Below the pieces are notes generated by a model. It saw nothing but the letters and a program-made list of their open reading frames with translations. It did not search any database and was not told the origin of the DNA. From Symplocastrum torsivum CPER-KK1 (GTDB lineage: Bacteria > Cyanobacteriota > Cyanobacteriia > Cyanobacteriales > Coleofasciculaceae): a stretch of 64,000 bases of DNA. The DNA lies in the NCBI GenBank assembly GCA_019358875.1, contig JAHHIF010000013.1:1-64000 (forward strand), in the 5' to 3' direction. The translations under genes and the position numbers were made by a program. Shown piece after piece: positions 9,313 to 18,661 of this stretch (the stretch's first letter is position 1; each line of letters starts with the position of its first letter).

Positions 9313-9404
9313 ATACCAATTGGGTATAAGAATGACACAATTGCTTTAGGCGGCTTCTGGTGAAGACTTATTTCATTTGTGCCAAAGCCAAACCCAATTG
9401 GTAT
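9313..9404. repeat. Inverted repeat pair, 13 bp arms
   Basis: ATACCAATTGGGT at 9313-9325 is matched by its exact reverse complement at 9392-9404, with 66 bp between. Each arm is itself nearly palindromic around CCAATTGG. This could be a short MITE-like repeat or the border of a decayed element. Confidence 0.5.
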
Positions 9405-9412
9405 CAATCGTC

Positions 9413-9458
9413 AAGGGTATCAAGTCTCCTCCCAATTTTGAGGGGGCTTGATACCCTT
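9413..9458. terminator. Long hairpin, possible terminator
   Basis: AAGGGTATCAAG (9413-9424) pairs perfectly with CTTGATACCCTT (9447-9458). The inner CTCC/GGGG bases extend the stem. It lies about 250 bp downstream of the HTH gene. No clear T-tract follows on either strand, so it may be a repeat hairpin rather than an intrinsic terminator. Confidence 0.35.
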
Positions 9459-9760
9459 CCAATTAGTTACACATAGCTGCTGCCATAAAGGTCAGAACAG
9501 ATTTAACGACCCAAACGACCACGTATAGCAAAAAATATTTACTGAATTTTTATGATGAAATCGAGCTAGCTTGATATAAGTGAAAGTTTGTCACAGTAAA
9601 ATTCTTAAGTAGTTAGTAAAAGTAAAAGCAAATCTTTTACAAAATAAACTTTACTTATAAAAAGTTTGTAATTACTAAATATCCATGAATCAATTAAACT
9701 CATTAAGTTAAAGCCCTTGAAATAGTTCAGCAAACAACTAGTCATTGGAGCGCTTACGCG

Positions 9761-10618
9761 ATGGAAGTAAGACATCTTCTCAGGCTTTATGAACAAGGAA
9801 ATCGAGATTTTACTGGTGTTGACCTAAACGGGGCAGATTTGAGTGGGATTACCCTGATCGGGGTTAATCTTACAGGTGCTAACTTGAGGGGGGCTAATCT
9901 CAGCCGAGCGTTTCTGATTAAGTCAGACTTTAGTGGCGCTCAAATGAACTGGGCAAATCTGAGCTTTGTCAAAATGAGTGATGCCAAACTGGTAGAAGCT
10001 GAGTTGACGAAAGCGAATTTCAGTGGCGCTTTTTTGGTGAAGTCAAAACTACCAGGAGCAAAGCTCAGCGGCGCAAATCTTAATGGGACTAACCTTAGAC
10101 GTGCTAATCTGTGGGGAGCAAACCTCTGCGGAGCGCAGCTACAACGAAGCAATTTGCGAGAAGCAAACCTGAGTGGCGTTAACTTCAACTGGGCTAACTT
10201 ATCTGAGGCAAGACTAATTGGCGCAAAGTTGTATGGCGCTTCTTTAAGCGGTGTTAACTTAAGCCGCGCTTTTTTGAAGGGATTAGATTTAGGCGGCGTT
10301 GATTTAGAGGGAGTTGCCCTTAAGGAAGCAAAACTAAGCGGCGCTAACTTAGAAGGGGCTAATTTGGCAGCGGCGGATTTAAGCCAAGCACAGCTACAGC
10401 GAGTCAATTTGAAAGGAGCGGATTTAACAGCAGCGAACTTGACAAATGCATCTCTAGAGCAAGCCAATCTAACCTGGACTATTTTGAGAAGGGCAAATTT
10501 GAGTGGTGCGGATTTGACTGAGGCGAAGTTGAATGGAGTCGATCTTGAGGAAATTCAGCAAAGTGGCGCAATTTTGCCGGAACAGACGGCTCATTTTATG
10601 TATTCCAGGGCGATGTAA
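9761..10618 (+). CDS. Pentapeptide repeat protein
   Basis: A 285-aa protein consisting almost entirely of A(D/N)LXX pentapeptides from residue 17 to about 270 (DLNGADLSG, NLTGANLRGANLSRA and so on). Such repeats form a right-handed quadrilateral beta-helix. A short N-terminal segment, MEVRHLLRLYEQGNRDFTG, caps the helix as in many cyanobacterial members. There is no signal peptide or extra domain. The family is abundant in cyanobacteria and mostly uncharacterised; a few members bind DNA gyrase. Confidence 0.9.
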   Translation: MEVRHLLRLYEQGNRDFTGVDLNGADLSGITLIGVNLTGANLRGANLSRAFLIKSDFSGAQMNWANLSFVKMSDAKLVEAELTKANFSGAFLVKSKLPGAKLSGANLNGTNLRRANLWGANLCGAQLQRSNLREANLSGVNFNWANLSEARLIGAKLYGASLSGVNLSRAFLKGLDLGGVDLEGVALKEAKLSGANLEGANLAAADLSQAQLQRVNLKGADLTAANLTNASLEQANLTWTILRRANLSGADLTEAKLNGVDLEEIQQSGAILPEQTAHFMYSRAM

Positions 10619-10728
10619 ATAGTAGGGAAAACAACTCGTAGAGAGTTATGGTAACTCTTAAGCGAGGCTAGGACTTCTGGCAATTAGGCGATCGCTTTTT
10701 CAACGAGATAGCTGAACGCAAAGACTTT

Positions 10729-11070
10729 ATGGATAAAGATTCTGCTACAACTGGCTATGGCGTGGTATTGGTAACTGCCTCCTCACAAGAAGAAGGAAAA
10801 GCGATCGCGCAAGCCTTAGTTGAAGCTCACTTGGCTGCTTGTGTCAGCCTTATGCCAGTACATTCTATCTACACCTGGCAAAACAAGATTCACTCAGAGC
10901 AAGAGTGGCAACTGGTAATCAAAACTGACTTAGCCCGGTTTTCCGAGTTAGAAAAGAAGATTCGCTCTCTACACTCTTACGAAGTACCAGAAATCATTGC
11001 CTTACCAATCTTGGCAGGTTCCGAGCCTTATTTACATTGGATTTCAGACAATGTTAAAAGCTCTCAGTAA
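10729..11070 (+). CDS. cutA: Divalent-cation tolerance protein CutA
   Basis: A 113-aa protein of the CutA1 family, small trimeric ferredoxin-like-fold proteins linked to copper tolerance, although the molecular role is debated. Signatures are VLVTASSQEEGKAIAQALVEAHLAACVSL near the N-terminus, SIYTWQNKI with the conserved Trp, and the C-terminal HSYEVPEIIALPI motif. Length is normal. It is monocistronic by spacing. Confidence 0.95.
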   Translation: MDKDSATTGYGVVLVTASSQEEGKAIAQALVEAHLAACVSLMPVHSIYTWQNKIHSEQEWQLVIKTDLARFSELEKKIRSLHSYEVPEIIALPILAGSEPYLHWISDNVKSSQ

Positions 11071-11271
11071 CGAACCCTGTCAAGCTGGCAGGTTGTAGGT
11101 GTTTGGTGCTAGGGTGAGCGGCGAGTTTTGGAGAAGAAAAAGGGTAAGGTGAAGGACAAAAAATAGTGCCTTTCCCAGTCTCCTTTTACCAACAAAATGT
11201 TTTTGTCACTGGAAGCAGTTAGAAATGATATTTTGACAACAACAAACCTTGAGTTCCCAGCGACTTAAACA

Positions 11272-12081
11272 ATGCCTGCTGACTCCCCAACCATTCTTGC
11301 GCTTGATTTTGATGGTGTTGTCTGTGATGGACTACTAGAGTATTTTCAGACTTCCTGGCGCACCTACTGTCAAATCTGGACACCTGAGAGCGAGACACCA
11401 CCGGATGACTTAGCTTCTACTTTCTACCGCTTAAGACCTGTGGTAGAAATAGGCTGGGAAATGCCGCTACTGCTTCGCGCAATTGTTCTGGGAATTCCCG
11501 AAGAAAAGATAGTACAGGATTGGTCAACAGTTGCAAAGGAACTCATTGAATCCGAAAACTTAGATGCAGCCGATACAGGCAAAAAATTAGACGCTGTTCG
11601 GGATGACTGGATTACAACTGATTTAAACAGTTGGTTAGCACTGCACCAATTCTATCCGGGTGTGATAGATAGACTGCATAGGATGCTGCCTCCTGCACCA
11701 ACATCAGGCTTAGAGGCTGCAACCCAACTATTTATAGTTACAACGAAAGAAGGACGCTTTGTTAAACAGCTATTGCAGCAACAAGGCATTCAACTGTCAC
11801 AGGAGCAGATTATAGGCAAAGAGTTCAAGCGTCCGAAACACCAAACGCTGCGGCAACTACTAAAGGCATCTACAGGAGAAGCAGCGACACTCTGGTTTGT
11901 CGAAGACCGCCTGAAAACCTTACAATCAGTGCAACAACAGCCTGATCTCAACGCAATAAAACTATACTTAGCAGATTGGGGCTACAACACCGCAGAGCAT
12001 CGAGACTCTGTACGTGATGACAATAGAATTCAACTGTTATCACTTTCACAGTTTGCTCAAGATTTTTCGGCTTGGTCTTAA
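11272..12081 (+). CDS. HAD-superfamily hydrolase
   Basis: A 269-aa predicted soluble phosphatase-like protein. Motif I is LALDFDGVVCDG (Asp nucleophile pair near residues 10-12), the cap region is helical, motif II is LFIVTTKEGRF, and the late acidic motif lies in LWFVEDRLKTL. The substrate is unknown. It is followed after 60 bp by nurA on the same strand, so the two may be expressed together. Confidence 0.85.
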   Translation: MPADSPTILALDFDGVVCDGLLEYFQTSWRTYCQIWTPESETPPDDLASTFYRLRPVVEIGWEMPLLLRAIVLGIPEEKIVQDWSTVAKELIESENLDAADTGKKLDAVRDDWITTDLNSWLALHQFYPGVIDRLHRMLPPAPTSGLEAATQLFIVTTKEGRFVKQLLQQQGIQLSQEQIIGKEFKRPKHQTLRQLLKASTGEAATLWFVEDRLKTLQSVQQQPDLNAIKLYLADWGYNTAEHRDSVRDDNRIQLLSLSQFAQDFSAWS

Positions 12082-12141
12082 GAGAATTGATAGTCAGTAG
12101 TCATTCGTTTGAAAGCGGACAACTGACAAGGAACTAATTAA

Positions 12142-13335
12142 ATGCTGGATTTAACAAAACTTGCAAGTCAAATTCCGGGTATCAGTCAGCACCTGAGAGT
12201 AGAAGCGGCTGCCTCGCGTCAACGGTTGGAACTAGGGCAGCAATTGCTGTTACAAACTCTTGCCCGACAGGAGGAATTGGTGCAGCGTCAACAGAAATGG
12301 CGCGATCGCATGACGTTTACTGCGGCAATACCTGTTGAACCTCTGGATACTCGCGTTGACCTCGACTCACCTCCAGAAAGCCAGACTGTCTTTGCTACAG
12401 ATGGTTCTCAGATTGCGCCGTCTCACCACGAAATCGCCTACTGCTATCTCATCAATGTCGGTCGAGTGATGTTGCACTATGGGCAGAGTTTGTACCCATT
12501 GTTGGATAGTTTACCTGAAGTATTTTACCGACCAGAAGACTTGTATGTCTCTCGGCAGTGGGGCATTCGCACCGAGGAATGGATGGGACATCGACGCACG
12601 GTTTCCGAGGTAACGATGCTGGCAGAAATGGCTTGCCGTTGGGTGAAACCACCGGGGCCTCACTTTGATATACCCAATCTAGCGATGGTGGATGGTTCGC
12701 TAATCTACTGGTTTCTAGAGGGACTGCCAGGAGAGGCACGCGATCGCATTTTGCCACCGATTCTGGAAGCCTGGGAACAACTCCGCTCTGTGAACGTTCC
12801 CCTACTCGGCTACATAAGTGCAGCGCGTAGTGCTGAAGCCCTAAACTTCCTGCGGCTACAAGCTTGCCCGCACGAAACCCCAGATTGCATGACCCATTGC
12901 GCCAATTTCATCGACAAGTTACCCTGCCAAGTCATTGACCCCTTACGAGATGCCGCACTTTGGGGAAGTTTATTAGAACCCGGACAACGAAGCCCTCTGT
13001 ATCGCAGTTCTGCACGGATTCTGGACTTGTACGAAGGACACCGTATCTACTTCTGCTATGTCAATGTTGGGACAGAAATTGCGCGGATAGAAATACCGGA
13101 ATGGGTGGCACAGAACTCATCCTTACTCGCTCAAGCCCTCAGCTTAACCTTGGCGCAGGTTCACAAAGGTTATGGCTATCCGGTTGCCCTTGCCGAAGCT
13201 CATAATCAGGCTGTTGTCCGAGGAGGCGATCGCGTTCGCTTTTTCGCCCTCTTAGAACAACAGATGATTCGGGCTGGTTTAAGAAATGTTGGAACATCCT
13301 ATAAAGAAGCCCGTAAACGTGGCAGTGTTGGCTGA
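12142..13335 (+). CDS. nurA: NurA-domain nuclease
   Basis: A 397-aa protein with a NurA domain. The N-terminal helical segment (1-65) precedes the metal-binding signature VFATDGSQIAP, where the Asp is expected to bind Mn/Mg. A second acidic motif is LAMVDGSLIYWFL, and a C-terminal segment VALAEAHNQAVV completes the domain. In archaea NurA is a 5'-3' nuclease working with HerA in end resection; bacterial homologues are less studied. No herA is in the window. An AAGGA site precedes the ATG. Confidence 0.85.
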   Translation: MLDLTKLASQIPGISQHLRVEAAASRQRLELGQQLLLQTLARQEELVQRQQKWRDRMTFTAAIPVEPLDTRVDLDSPPESQTVFATDGSQIAPSHHEIAYCYLINVGRVMLHYGQSLYPLLDSLPEVFYRPEDLYVSRQWGIRTEEWMGHRRTVSEVTMLAEMACRWVKPPGPHFDIPNLAMVDGSLIYWFLEGLPGEARDRILPPILEAWEQLRSVNVPLLGYISAARSAEALNFLRLQACPHETPDCMTHCANFIDKLPCQVIDPLRDAALWGSLLEPGQRSPLYRSSARILDLYEGHRIYFCYVNVGTEIARIEIPEWVAQNSSLLAQALSLTLAQVHKGYGYPVALAEAHNQAVVRGGDRVRFFALLEQQMIRAGLRNVGTSYKEARKRGSVG

Positions 13336-13385
13336 ATCAAGGCTAAATTGGTGAGATTCATCTAGTTTTCAGGGAAAGCTCAACG

Positions 13386-14033
13386 ATGGTCTTAGTTCGC
13401 GCCTTCTTCAAAAAAGACACCATTATCAAGCAAAAACTGGCTCAATCCTCAGACTTACCTGCCTCTCAGATTCAAAAGATTCCAAGAGGCTCTCTACTCG
13501 TTCTTCAGTCCTTTGCATCTCCTAGCAGTAATCACGTCAAAATTAGTTTTACAACCCTTGACTTCCAGAACTTTACTGGTAGTTGGTTTGCCTTTACCGG
13601 GTCTGTGCTACAAACAACTCCTGATGGTCAAATATTTACGCAAGATGTCGATATTATTAAGCAGCCCCTGGTCGCCGTAAAGACTATTGACCAACGCCTC
13701 TCAACACAATCACCAAAAAACGTTGTAAATATATCTGCCAATCAGCAAGCCATTGGTAATCAGCAGGGGTTCTTAAAAATTGTCTTTAATACAGATACAT
13801 TCATCAAGCGCCAACCAGTTCCAGCCGAGACTCTCCAGTCAAATTTAGTTCAAGCCGTCCCAGCAGGCACTGAACTTATTCTTTCAACCAACTTGCCAAG
13901 TACAAGTAACGTTGTTAGTTTTCCTATTAATAATAGTCATGTACAGTTCAGCCTCAAAGACATTGCCTTAAATGGCTTCGGTCAAAACTGGTTCGCCTAT
14001 ACAAAGCATGTTGGGATTGAACTCGCTAGTTGA
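13386..14033 (+). CDS. Two-repeat beta-rich protein, function unknown
   Basis: A 215-aa protein made of two related halves, about 1-100 and 115-215. Each starts with an aromatic-DT(I/F)IK element (FFKKDTIIKQ; FNTDTFIKRQ), then a Pro-x-Gly-ser/thr turn before a hydrophobic strand (IPRGSLLVLQS; VPAGTELILST), and ends with a W-F/Y-A-(F/Y)T element (SWFAFTGSV; NWFAYTKHV). Similar small beta domains accompany cyanobacterial cell-wall or glycan enzymes, but no catalytic domain is present. There is no clear signal peptide. Confidence 0.6.
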   Translation: MVLVRAFFKKDTIIKQKLAQSSDLPASQIQKIPRGSLLVLQSFASPSSNHVKISFTTLDFQNFTGSWFAFTGSVLQTTPDGQIFTQDVDIIKQPLVAVKTIDQRLSTQSPKNVVNISANQQAIGNQQGFLKIVFNTDTFIKRQPVPAETLQSNLVQAVPAGTELILSTNLPSTSNVVSFPINNSHVQFSLKDIALNGFGQNWFAYTKHVGIELAS

Positions 14034-14044
14034 AATAATTTCTT

Positions 14045-14064
14045 CCATCATATGCAATTGATGG
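14045..14064. terminator. Short hairpin between convergent genes
   Basis: CCATCA (14045-14050) pairs with TGATGG (14059-14064), followed by GTCTTT on the plus strand. It lies between the convergent ends of the two-repeat gene and xseB. The stem is short, so termination is uncertain. Confidence 0.3.
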
Positions 14065-14089
14065 GTCTTTAATATAGAAGCACAAGGGC

Positions 14090-14347
14090 TTAGAAGTCAG
14101 CGTCTTCTGCCAGTGTTTCAATCAACAAATCCATTTGCTGCTGTCGCTCTTGCAGAAATGTTTCGCATTGGCGTAGGTACTTCACAGCAGCAGCAAATTG
14201 CTCAAAAACTTCAGCAAGTTCTAGTTTACCAGCTTCTATCTGCTCAATGATAGTTTCAACTTGAGCAACTGTCGCTTCATAATTCCAGGCTTCTGGTAGA
14301 GGAAGATCAGTTTTATTTGAGCTAAAGGCACCGATAGGGTCAGTCAT
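14090..14347 (-). CDS. xseB: Exodeoxyribonuclease VII small subunit
   Basis: An 85-aa helical protein matching XseB, the small subunit that binds XseA to form the single-strand exonuclease ExoVII. Hallmarks are [29 protein letters not shown] and the following coiled helix. The frame is open to a TTG at 14380, but the ATG at 14347 ([10 protein letters not shown]) is preferred. xseA is not visible nearby, so the two subunits are unlinked here. Confidence 0.85.
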   Translation of the reverse strand: MTDPIGAFSSNKTDLPLPEAWNYEATVAQVETIIEQIEAGKLELAEVFEQFAAAVKYLRQCETFLQERQQQMDLLIETLAEDADF

Positions 14348-14675
14348 AAAAACTTGTGGTTGAAACGGTAATTCCTGCAATTTCCTATGCAGGGGATTTC
14401 AACTTTCACTTTGACAAACAAATCAATTTTAGTGCAAGGGGTATCTTACATCGCTCTTGATCCCCATCTTGATAAAGGGAACTAGAAACCCGCCTAAAAC
14501 AGCTTACCGCTCGTGCCCCTGACACTACAAATGATATTTTGCTTGCGTTGAAATGCTTCCGCTCCAAAATCACGTGACAAACGTATAGCACTCACTAGGG
14601 CGATTAGGACTCTCGCCAAATCCTGAAACCTTGAATAGTCAATTTTTTCCCTTCTGCCCTCTGCCTTTTGCTATA

Positions 14676-14909
14676 TCACTCTCTATCTCTATCAAACCTG
14701 AATCCCTCTCTGATCTCAGCAGGGTCATCAAGAGTGACTGTTTCAGGGGCCAGTGCTGGGTTACTGCCAATTTCTGTTGGATCTAGGCTGGAGCGACCTT
14801 TCATGACTAAATCGTCTACATCAACCATGTTCTTGAGAGGAGACTCGCGATCGCTCTGCTCTTTATCGTCTTCTGGATTAACAGAGGAGTTTTGTGTCTT
14901 AGAACTCAT
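14676..14909 (-). CDS. Small acidic conserved protein
   Basis: A 77-aa hydrophilic protein (MSSKTQNSSVNPEDDKEQ...; VDDLVMKGRSSLDP; ...IREGFRFDRDRE). It is rich in Asp, Glu and Ser and probably partly disordered. I recognise no domain. The opposite-strand frame of similar length has no coding character, and this one looks like a small conserved cyanobacterial protein. Function unknown. Confidence 0.5.
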   Translation of the reverse strand: MSSKTQNSSVNPEDDKEQSDRESPLKNMVDVDDLVMKGRSSLDPTEIGSNPALAPETVTLDDPAEIREGFRFDRDRE

Positions 14910-15053
14910 AAGTACTGCCTACATACATTGAACTAACAGGTTCCAGCTTAGATGTGCATTAGTGAGGTACACACTATCGAAGGACAGAGTTCAGAGTTTC
15001 ACGTAGTAGAGATTGAGTTGAGCTATTCAACCTTTTAAGGAATTGCGATTAAA

Positions 15054-15239
15054 ATGCTGCAAGCTAAACAAGTCTTACAAGAGCGTTATTATCTCCAACA
15101 AAGCTTAGGACAAAATGCGGGTTGTCAAATTTGGCTTGCACAAGAGTGATCGCTTACTCTAAAAGTCATCCTAAGTAATAAAAGGGAAGAAGCGATCGCA
15201 ACTGAGAACATGAACCAAGCCATGCGCGATCGCTTTCTA
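15054..15239 (+). pseudogene. Remnant of a Ser/Thr protein kinase N-terminus
   Basis: ATG at 15054 opens a 31-codon frame, MLQAKQVLQERYYLQQSLG followed by QNAGCQIWLAQE, ending at TGA 15147-15149. It closely resembles the start of cyanobacterial Hanks-type kinases, where the Gly-rich loop reads roughly LGQNAGRQTWLA. Beyond the stop the same frame continues SLTLKVILSNKREEA, reminiscent of the strand carrying the ATP-binding Lys. The rest of the kinase is absent. Confidence 0.55.
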
Positions 15240-15242
15240 TCA

Positions 15243-15554
15243 CTATGAGCCTTCCTCAGGCTGTGGCGGTTTTGGCTCTTTTGGCTTCCGCTCAAATACC
15301 TGAATATTTGGCTGATCAAGGACAAACCCTCCGTCTGTAGGTTCGCCCATCTTGCCAGCAATTGCAGCGACCCACATGGGATAGTTCGCCTGTGCCTCTT
15401 CGAGTTTCTTGAAGACTTTCGGCTTCACCTTAACACTGACCTGTTGACCGTCACAATCTAGCTCAAACTGTTTCCAACCATTTTCTACTGTTGCCACATC
15501 TGCGGGAAACTCGTTAATTTTTATGGTTAGCTCCATCTTTCCTGGTATTGGCAT
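15243..15554 (-). CDS. FinO-like conserved cyanobacterial protein
   Basis: A 103-aa basic protein resembling proteins annotated in cyanobacteria as fertility-inhibition FinO-like. The body is MELTIKINEFPADVATVENG, a FELDCDGQQVSVKVKPKVFKKLEEA core, and ANYPMWVAAIAGKMG; the tail KPKEPKPPQPEEGS is disordered. FinO/ProQ proteins are RNA chaperones, but this match is from memory and much of the FinO fold would be missing in 103 residues. The ATG at 15536 (MELTIKI) is an alternative start. Confidence 0.5.
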   Translation of the reverse strand: MPIPGKMELTIKINEFPADVATVENGWKQFELDCDGQQVSVKVKPKVFKKLEEAQANYPMWVAAIAGKMGEPTDGGFVLDQPNIQVFERKPKEPKPPQPEEGS

Positions 15555-15703
15555 GGGCTATGGTACCTCCTGCTCTTGAATTTAATAAAAGTGCGATCGC
15601 TTAAATAATTTCTAGGAATTAAACCTGGTAGTCTTCCCAGGGAATAGTAGCACTATGCGATCGCTTTTAGTTTTAGGTTATCGGTAAATACTTAACAAAG
15701 GCT

Positions 15704-16135
15704 CTAGAACACGGCTACACGACCGTCATCCCTAAGATAAATTGAGCGATCACCCGGAGGACGACCACCAGGACGCACTTCTATGCGTAGAGTTCTCGCT
15801 TGTGGTTTCAGGAGTTCGACTTTTATCGGCAATCCGATCGCATCCCAAAGCACTACTGAAAAATTAGGGTCTGTACGACCGCCTCGCACGAAAGAATAGA
15901 CTTGTCCTGGACTAATCGGTAGTGGATCAGTGCTAGATACCTGTTGTAGCTGCACAACACTCTCCGTTAAGTTCGCAACCTCAACCGTAATACGTTGCCC
16001 TGGTATAAACTGTATCGGCTGTTGTCCACAACTGGTAGCCGCGACACAGGTGCCTGCTGTTGCTGGATAGTCATGTTCTGTAATGCTGAGGAGGAGAGCC
16101 GTTGCTACCAAGACGGCTGGCAGAAGTTTGGACAT
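15704..16135 (-). CDS. Secreted hypothetical protein
   Basis: A 143-aa protein with an N-terminal signal peptide (MSKLLPAVLVATALLLSI, probable cleavage near residue 27, ATAG). The mature part is beta-rich with two Cys (TCVAATSCGQQ) that could form a disulfide, ending DRSIYLRDDGRVAVF. No family recognised. Its organisation resembles the secreted protein at 45198-45758. Probably periplasmic. Confidence 0.6.
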   Translation of the reverse strand: MSKLLPAVLVATALLLSITEHDYPATAGTCVAATSCGQQPIQFIPGQRITVEVANLTESVVQLQQVSSTDPLPISPGQVYSFVRGGRTDPNFSVVLWDAIGLPIKVELLKPQARTLRIEVRPGGRPPGDRSIYLRDDGRVAVF

Positions 16136-16256
16136 GGAAGAGATTCTAGAGACTTGTTATAGGCGACTTCTCAACTTTTGCATAAATACACCAAAGTCTA
16201 GCTAATTAAGTTTTAGGAAGGGGTTAGAACAAACAATAACTTCAAGTCTATTTCCC

Positions 16257-18185
16257 TTAACCCCCAACATGAATGGCAGGACGGCGTTCGGGGTTCCTCT
16301 CTGCCTTACGGAGTACTTCGCGGGTAACCACAGCAATATCGCCCTCACCAAACAAGATAAAGCGCAGCAAGTATTGGATTGGGTTTCCCTCTGCCCAGCC
16401 AAAATAAGCGTGTGGTATCTTACCCGTTTGGTCTCGAAGATGGAGAAGTATGGCAGCGATCGCGTTAGGGACTGCTGCACTCTCGGCACGTAGGATGCGG
16501 TAGCCATCGACCTCCTCCCCTTTTACTCGGATGATACCCTCAAATTCCGAAGCATCGGATACTCGAATCTCTAAAAAGAGAATTGAATCGGTGGGCGGCA
16601 GATAATGATCCTCACGCACCTCTTTTTCCTTTAAAAAATACTCTCGCGCACTGCCTGTATTCCTTCGATGAGCGATCAGTCGTATGTTACCTTGGCTCTC
16701 TTGAGTAATGAAGTCACTAGCAGCCTCGTCAATTTCGATCCGCTCTACTCGCAGTTCAGTAGATCGCCATACCCGTGAAACTAGCGAGGTGAGGATGATG
16801 GCAGCGATGAAGAACCCAGCGATTCTAATCCCTTCAGGTCTCTCGATAATATTGACAATAGTGGTGTATATAAACAACAGCGTAATGATTGCAAAGGCGA
16901 TCGTTCCTCCCTTCGATCTCTGGCGATGCGCTGCTAGCGTCACAGCAAATGCTGCTGAGGTAATCAGCACCAGCACACCTGTAGCGTAAGCTCCACCTTG
17001 AGCTTCCACATTCGCCTTGAAGATAATTGTGACACCCAAGGCAATAGCTGTATAAACTAACACCAGAGGTCGCGTTGCCCGTGCCCAATTCGGTGCCATA
17101 CCATAGCGAGGTAGGTAGCGGGGGACGATATTGAGGAGTCCTGCCATGGCAGATGCACCAGCAAACCAGAGAATGCTGATGGTACTCAGATCGTAAATTG
17201 TGCCAAAGCCCTTCCCTAGATACTGATGTGCTAGATAGGCGAGGGCACGTCCACTTGCTTTACCCCCACTTTGAAATTCTGCGGCTGGAATCAGTAGAAT
17301 AGTCACTAAGCTGCTAGTAATCAAATAGAAGCTCATAATCAAAGCAGCCGTGGTAAGCAGCTTATGCGTATTATGAATGCGCCCCTCAGGCTGTTCCTGG
17401 GTATCGCTGCTGCTACCCCGCACGAGAGGCATAACTGCCACGCCAGTTTCAAAACCTGACAATCCCAAGGCAAGTTTTGGGAATAGCAGGGCGGCTACGC
17501 CGAGCATCAGCAAGGGGTTCTGGTGTTGTGCGAAAAGTGTAGTCTGCCAGTCAGTGATCAGAGATGGCTGATTAAAGATTTGATACAAACCAACGATAAT
17601 AACAACAAGGTTTAACAGTAGATAGACTCCAACCAAAAAGACAGCAATCCCGATCGCTTCTCGGAAACCTCTCAAGAAAACTGTGCCTAATAAGGCAATC
17701 AGCACTAGAGTAATTGCGATCACCTGATGGTGAAGGAAACTTGGGACGAGCGGATTTTCGATGATATGGGCGGTAGCATCAGCAGCCGAGAGAGTAATGG
17801 TGATGATGAAGTCGGTTGCCACAAAACCGAGTAAGCACAATACGAATAGCTTGCCTTGCCACCAAGGAAGTAAATGTTCGAGCATTGCGATTGAGCCTTC
17901 ACCCTGAGGACTTTGAGCTGCAACCTGTCGGTAGATCGGCAATGCCCCAAACAGCGTTAGTAGAACGAGAATGAGAGTGGCAACAGGAGAAAGTGCGCCT
18001 GCTGCCAATGCTGCTATACCTGGTTGATAGCCAAGTGTAGAGAAATAATCGACACCCGTGAGGCACATGACTTGCCACCAGGAATGCTGGCGGTGTTGTC
18101 CTTCGCTCTCGTGTCGCTCTTCTTTAAGTAACCAGAGGATGAACTTTCTGTTGAGCCGTTTTCTTGGAACAAATAGTTTAGCCAT
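16257..18185 (-). CDS. APC family permease, possible KimA-type cation transporter
   Basis: A 642-aa membrane protein of the amino acid-polyamine-organocation superfamily. About 12 transmembrane helices span residues 40-470, starting with [24 protein letters not shown], followed by a cytoplasmic C-terminal domain (about 480-642). That architecture matches bacterial KimA/YdaO-type potassium importers better than short amino acid permeases, but the substrate cannot be read from sequence. The true start is the ATG at 18185, with AAGGAG 8 nt upstream; an in-frame TTG precedes it. Confidence 0.75.
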   Translation of the reverse strand: MAKLFVPRKRLNRKFILWLLKEERHESEGQHRQHSWWQVMCLTGVDYFSTLGYQPGIAALAAGALSPVATLILVLLTLFGALPIYRQVAAQSPQGEGSIAMLEHLLPWWQGKLFVLCLLGFVATDFIITITLSAADATAHIIENPLVPSFLHHQVIAITLVLIALLGTVFLRGFREAIGIAVFLVGVYLLLNLVVIIVGLYQIFNQPSLITDWQTTLFAQHQNPLLMLGVAALLFPKLALGLSGFETGVAVMPLVRGSSSDTQEQPEGRIHNTHKLLTTAALIMSFYLITSSLVTILLIPAAEFQSGGKASGRALAYLAHQYLGKGFGTIYDLSTISILWFAGASAMAGLLNIVPRYLPRYGMAPNWARATRPLVLVYTAIALGVTIIFKANVEAQGGAYATGVLVLITSAAFAVTLAAHRQRSKGGTIAFAIITLLFIYTTIVNIIERPEGIRIAGFFIAAIILTSLVSRVWRSTELRVERIEIDEAASDFITQESQGNIRLIAHRRNTGSAREYFLKEKEVREDHYLPPTDSILFLEIRVSDASEFEGIIRVKGEEVDGYRILRAESAAVPNAIAAILLHLRDQTGKIPHAYFGWAEGNPIQYLLRFILFGEGDIAVVTREVLRKAERNPERRPAIHVGG

Positions 18186-18661
18186 CAAACTTACTCCTTC
18201 TGTATAGCTATATATATGTCATTTGGCGTTGCCATATATCTCTCAGCAGCTCTTTTTAAGTACTAGTCAAGTACTAGACTCGTTTAGTAGAGATAACACA
18301 CCAGCTTTAAGAAGGATTTTGGCAAGTGTTTCCACTTCATTACTAGCAATCAGTTCTACAAAGATACCTACTAAAAAATCCTGACAGAGACTACTTGTAT
18401 CGGTAAGTAATAACGTCTTTCTACACAAGTGTGATGTACTGGATTAATATTGCTGTTCCTAGAGGTGCATCGCTTAGCATGCAGCTAATGATGTAACTCT
18501 AGCCACCTAAAACCCAGGTAATTCCACTAGGACATTACTACATCTCACTTTCGTGGTAGAAAAAACCTGAAAAAGTCCTTCCCTAGGGGGGTGACCAAAA
18601 GTACACATTCCCTAAGAGGATAGGCAAAGTTGAAACTAAAATTAATGTGAGGGTTTTTACA
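18186..18661. other. Divergent promoter interval
   Basis: About 475 bp between the divergent permease and lipoprotein genes. It must contain both promoters. I looked for a c-di-AMP (ydaO-type) riboswitch ahead of the permease and saw no convincing match. No coding frame or repeat is apparent. Confidence 0.45.

Larger units (their letters stand above)
9163..9760. other. Gene-free interval
   Basis: About 600 bp between the HTH gene and the pentapeptide-repeat gene. It holds the 13-bp inverted repeat pair and the 12-bp-stem hairpin listed separately. The right half (9520-9700) is AT-rich. I see no supported coding frame. Confidence 0.5.

Noticed and set aside
9940..10467. A 175-codon minus-strand frame over the pentapeptide gene
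   Set aside because: Antisense shadow of the regular A(D/N)LXX codons.
18186..18646. Possible c-di-AMP riboswitch ahead of the APC permease
   Set aside because: I looked because KimA-type transporters are often so controlled, but could not find the conserved core.
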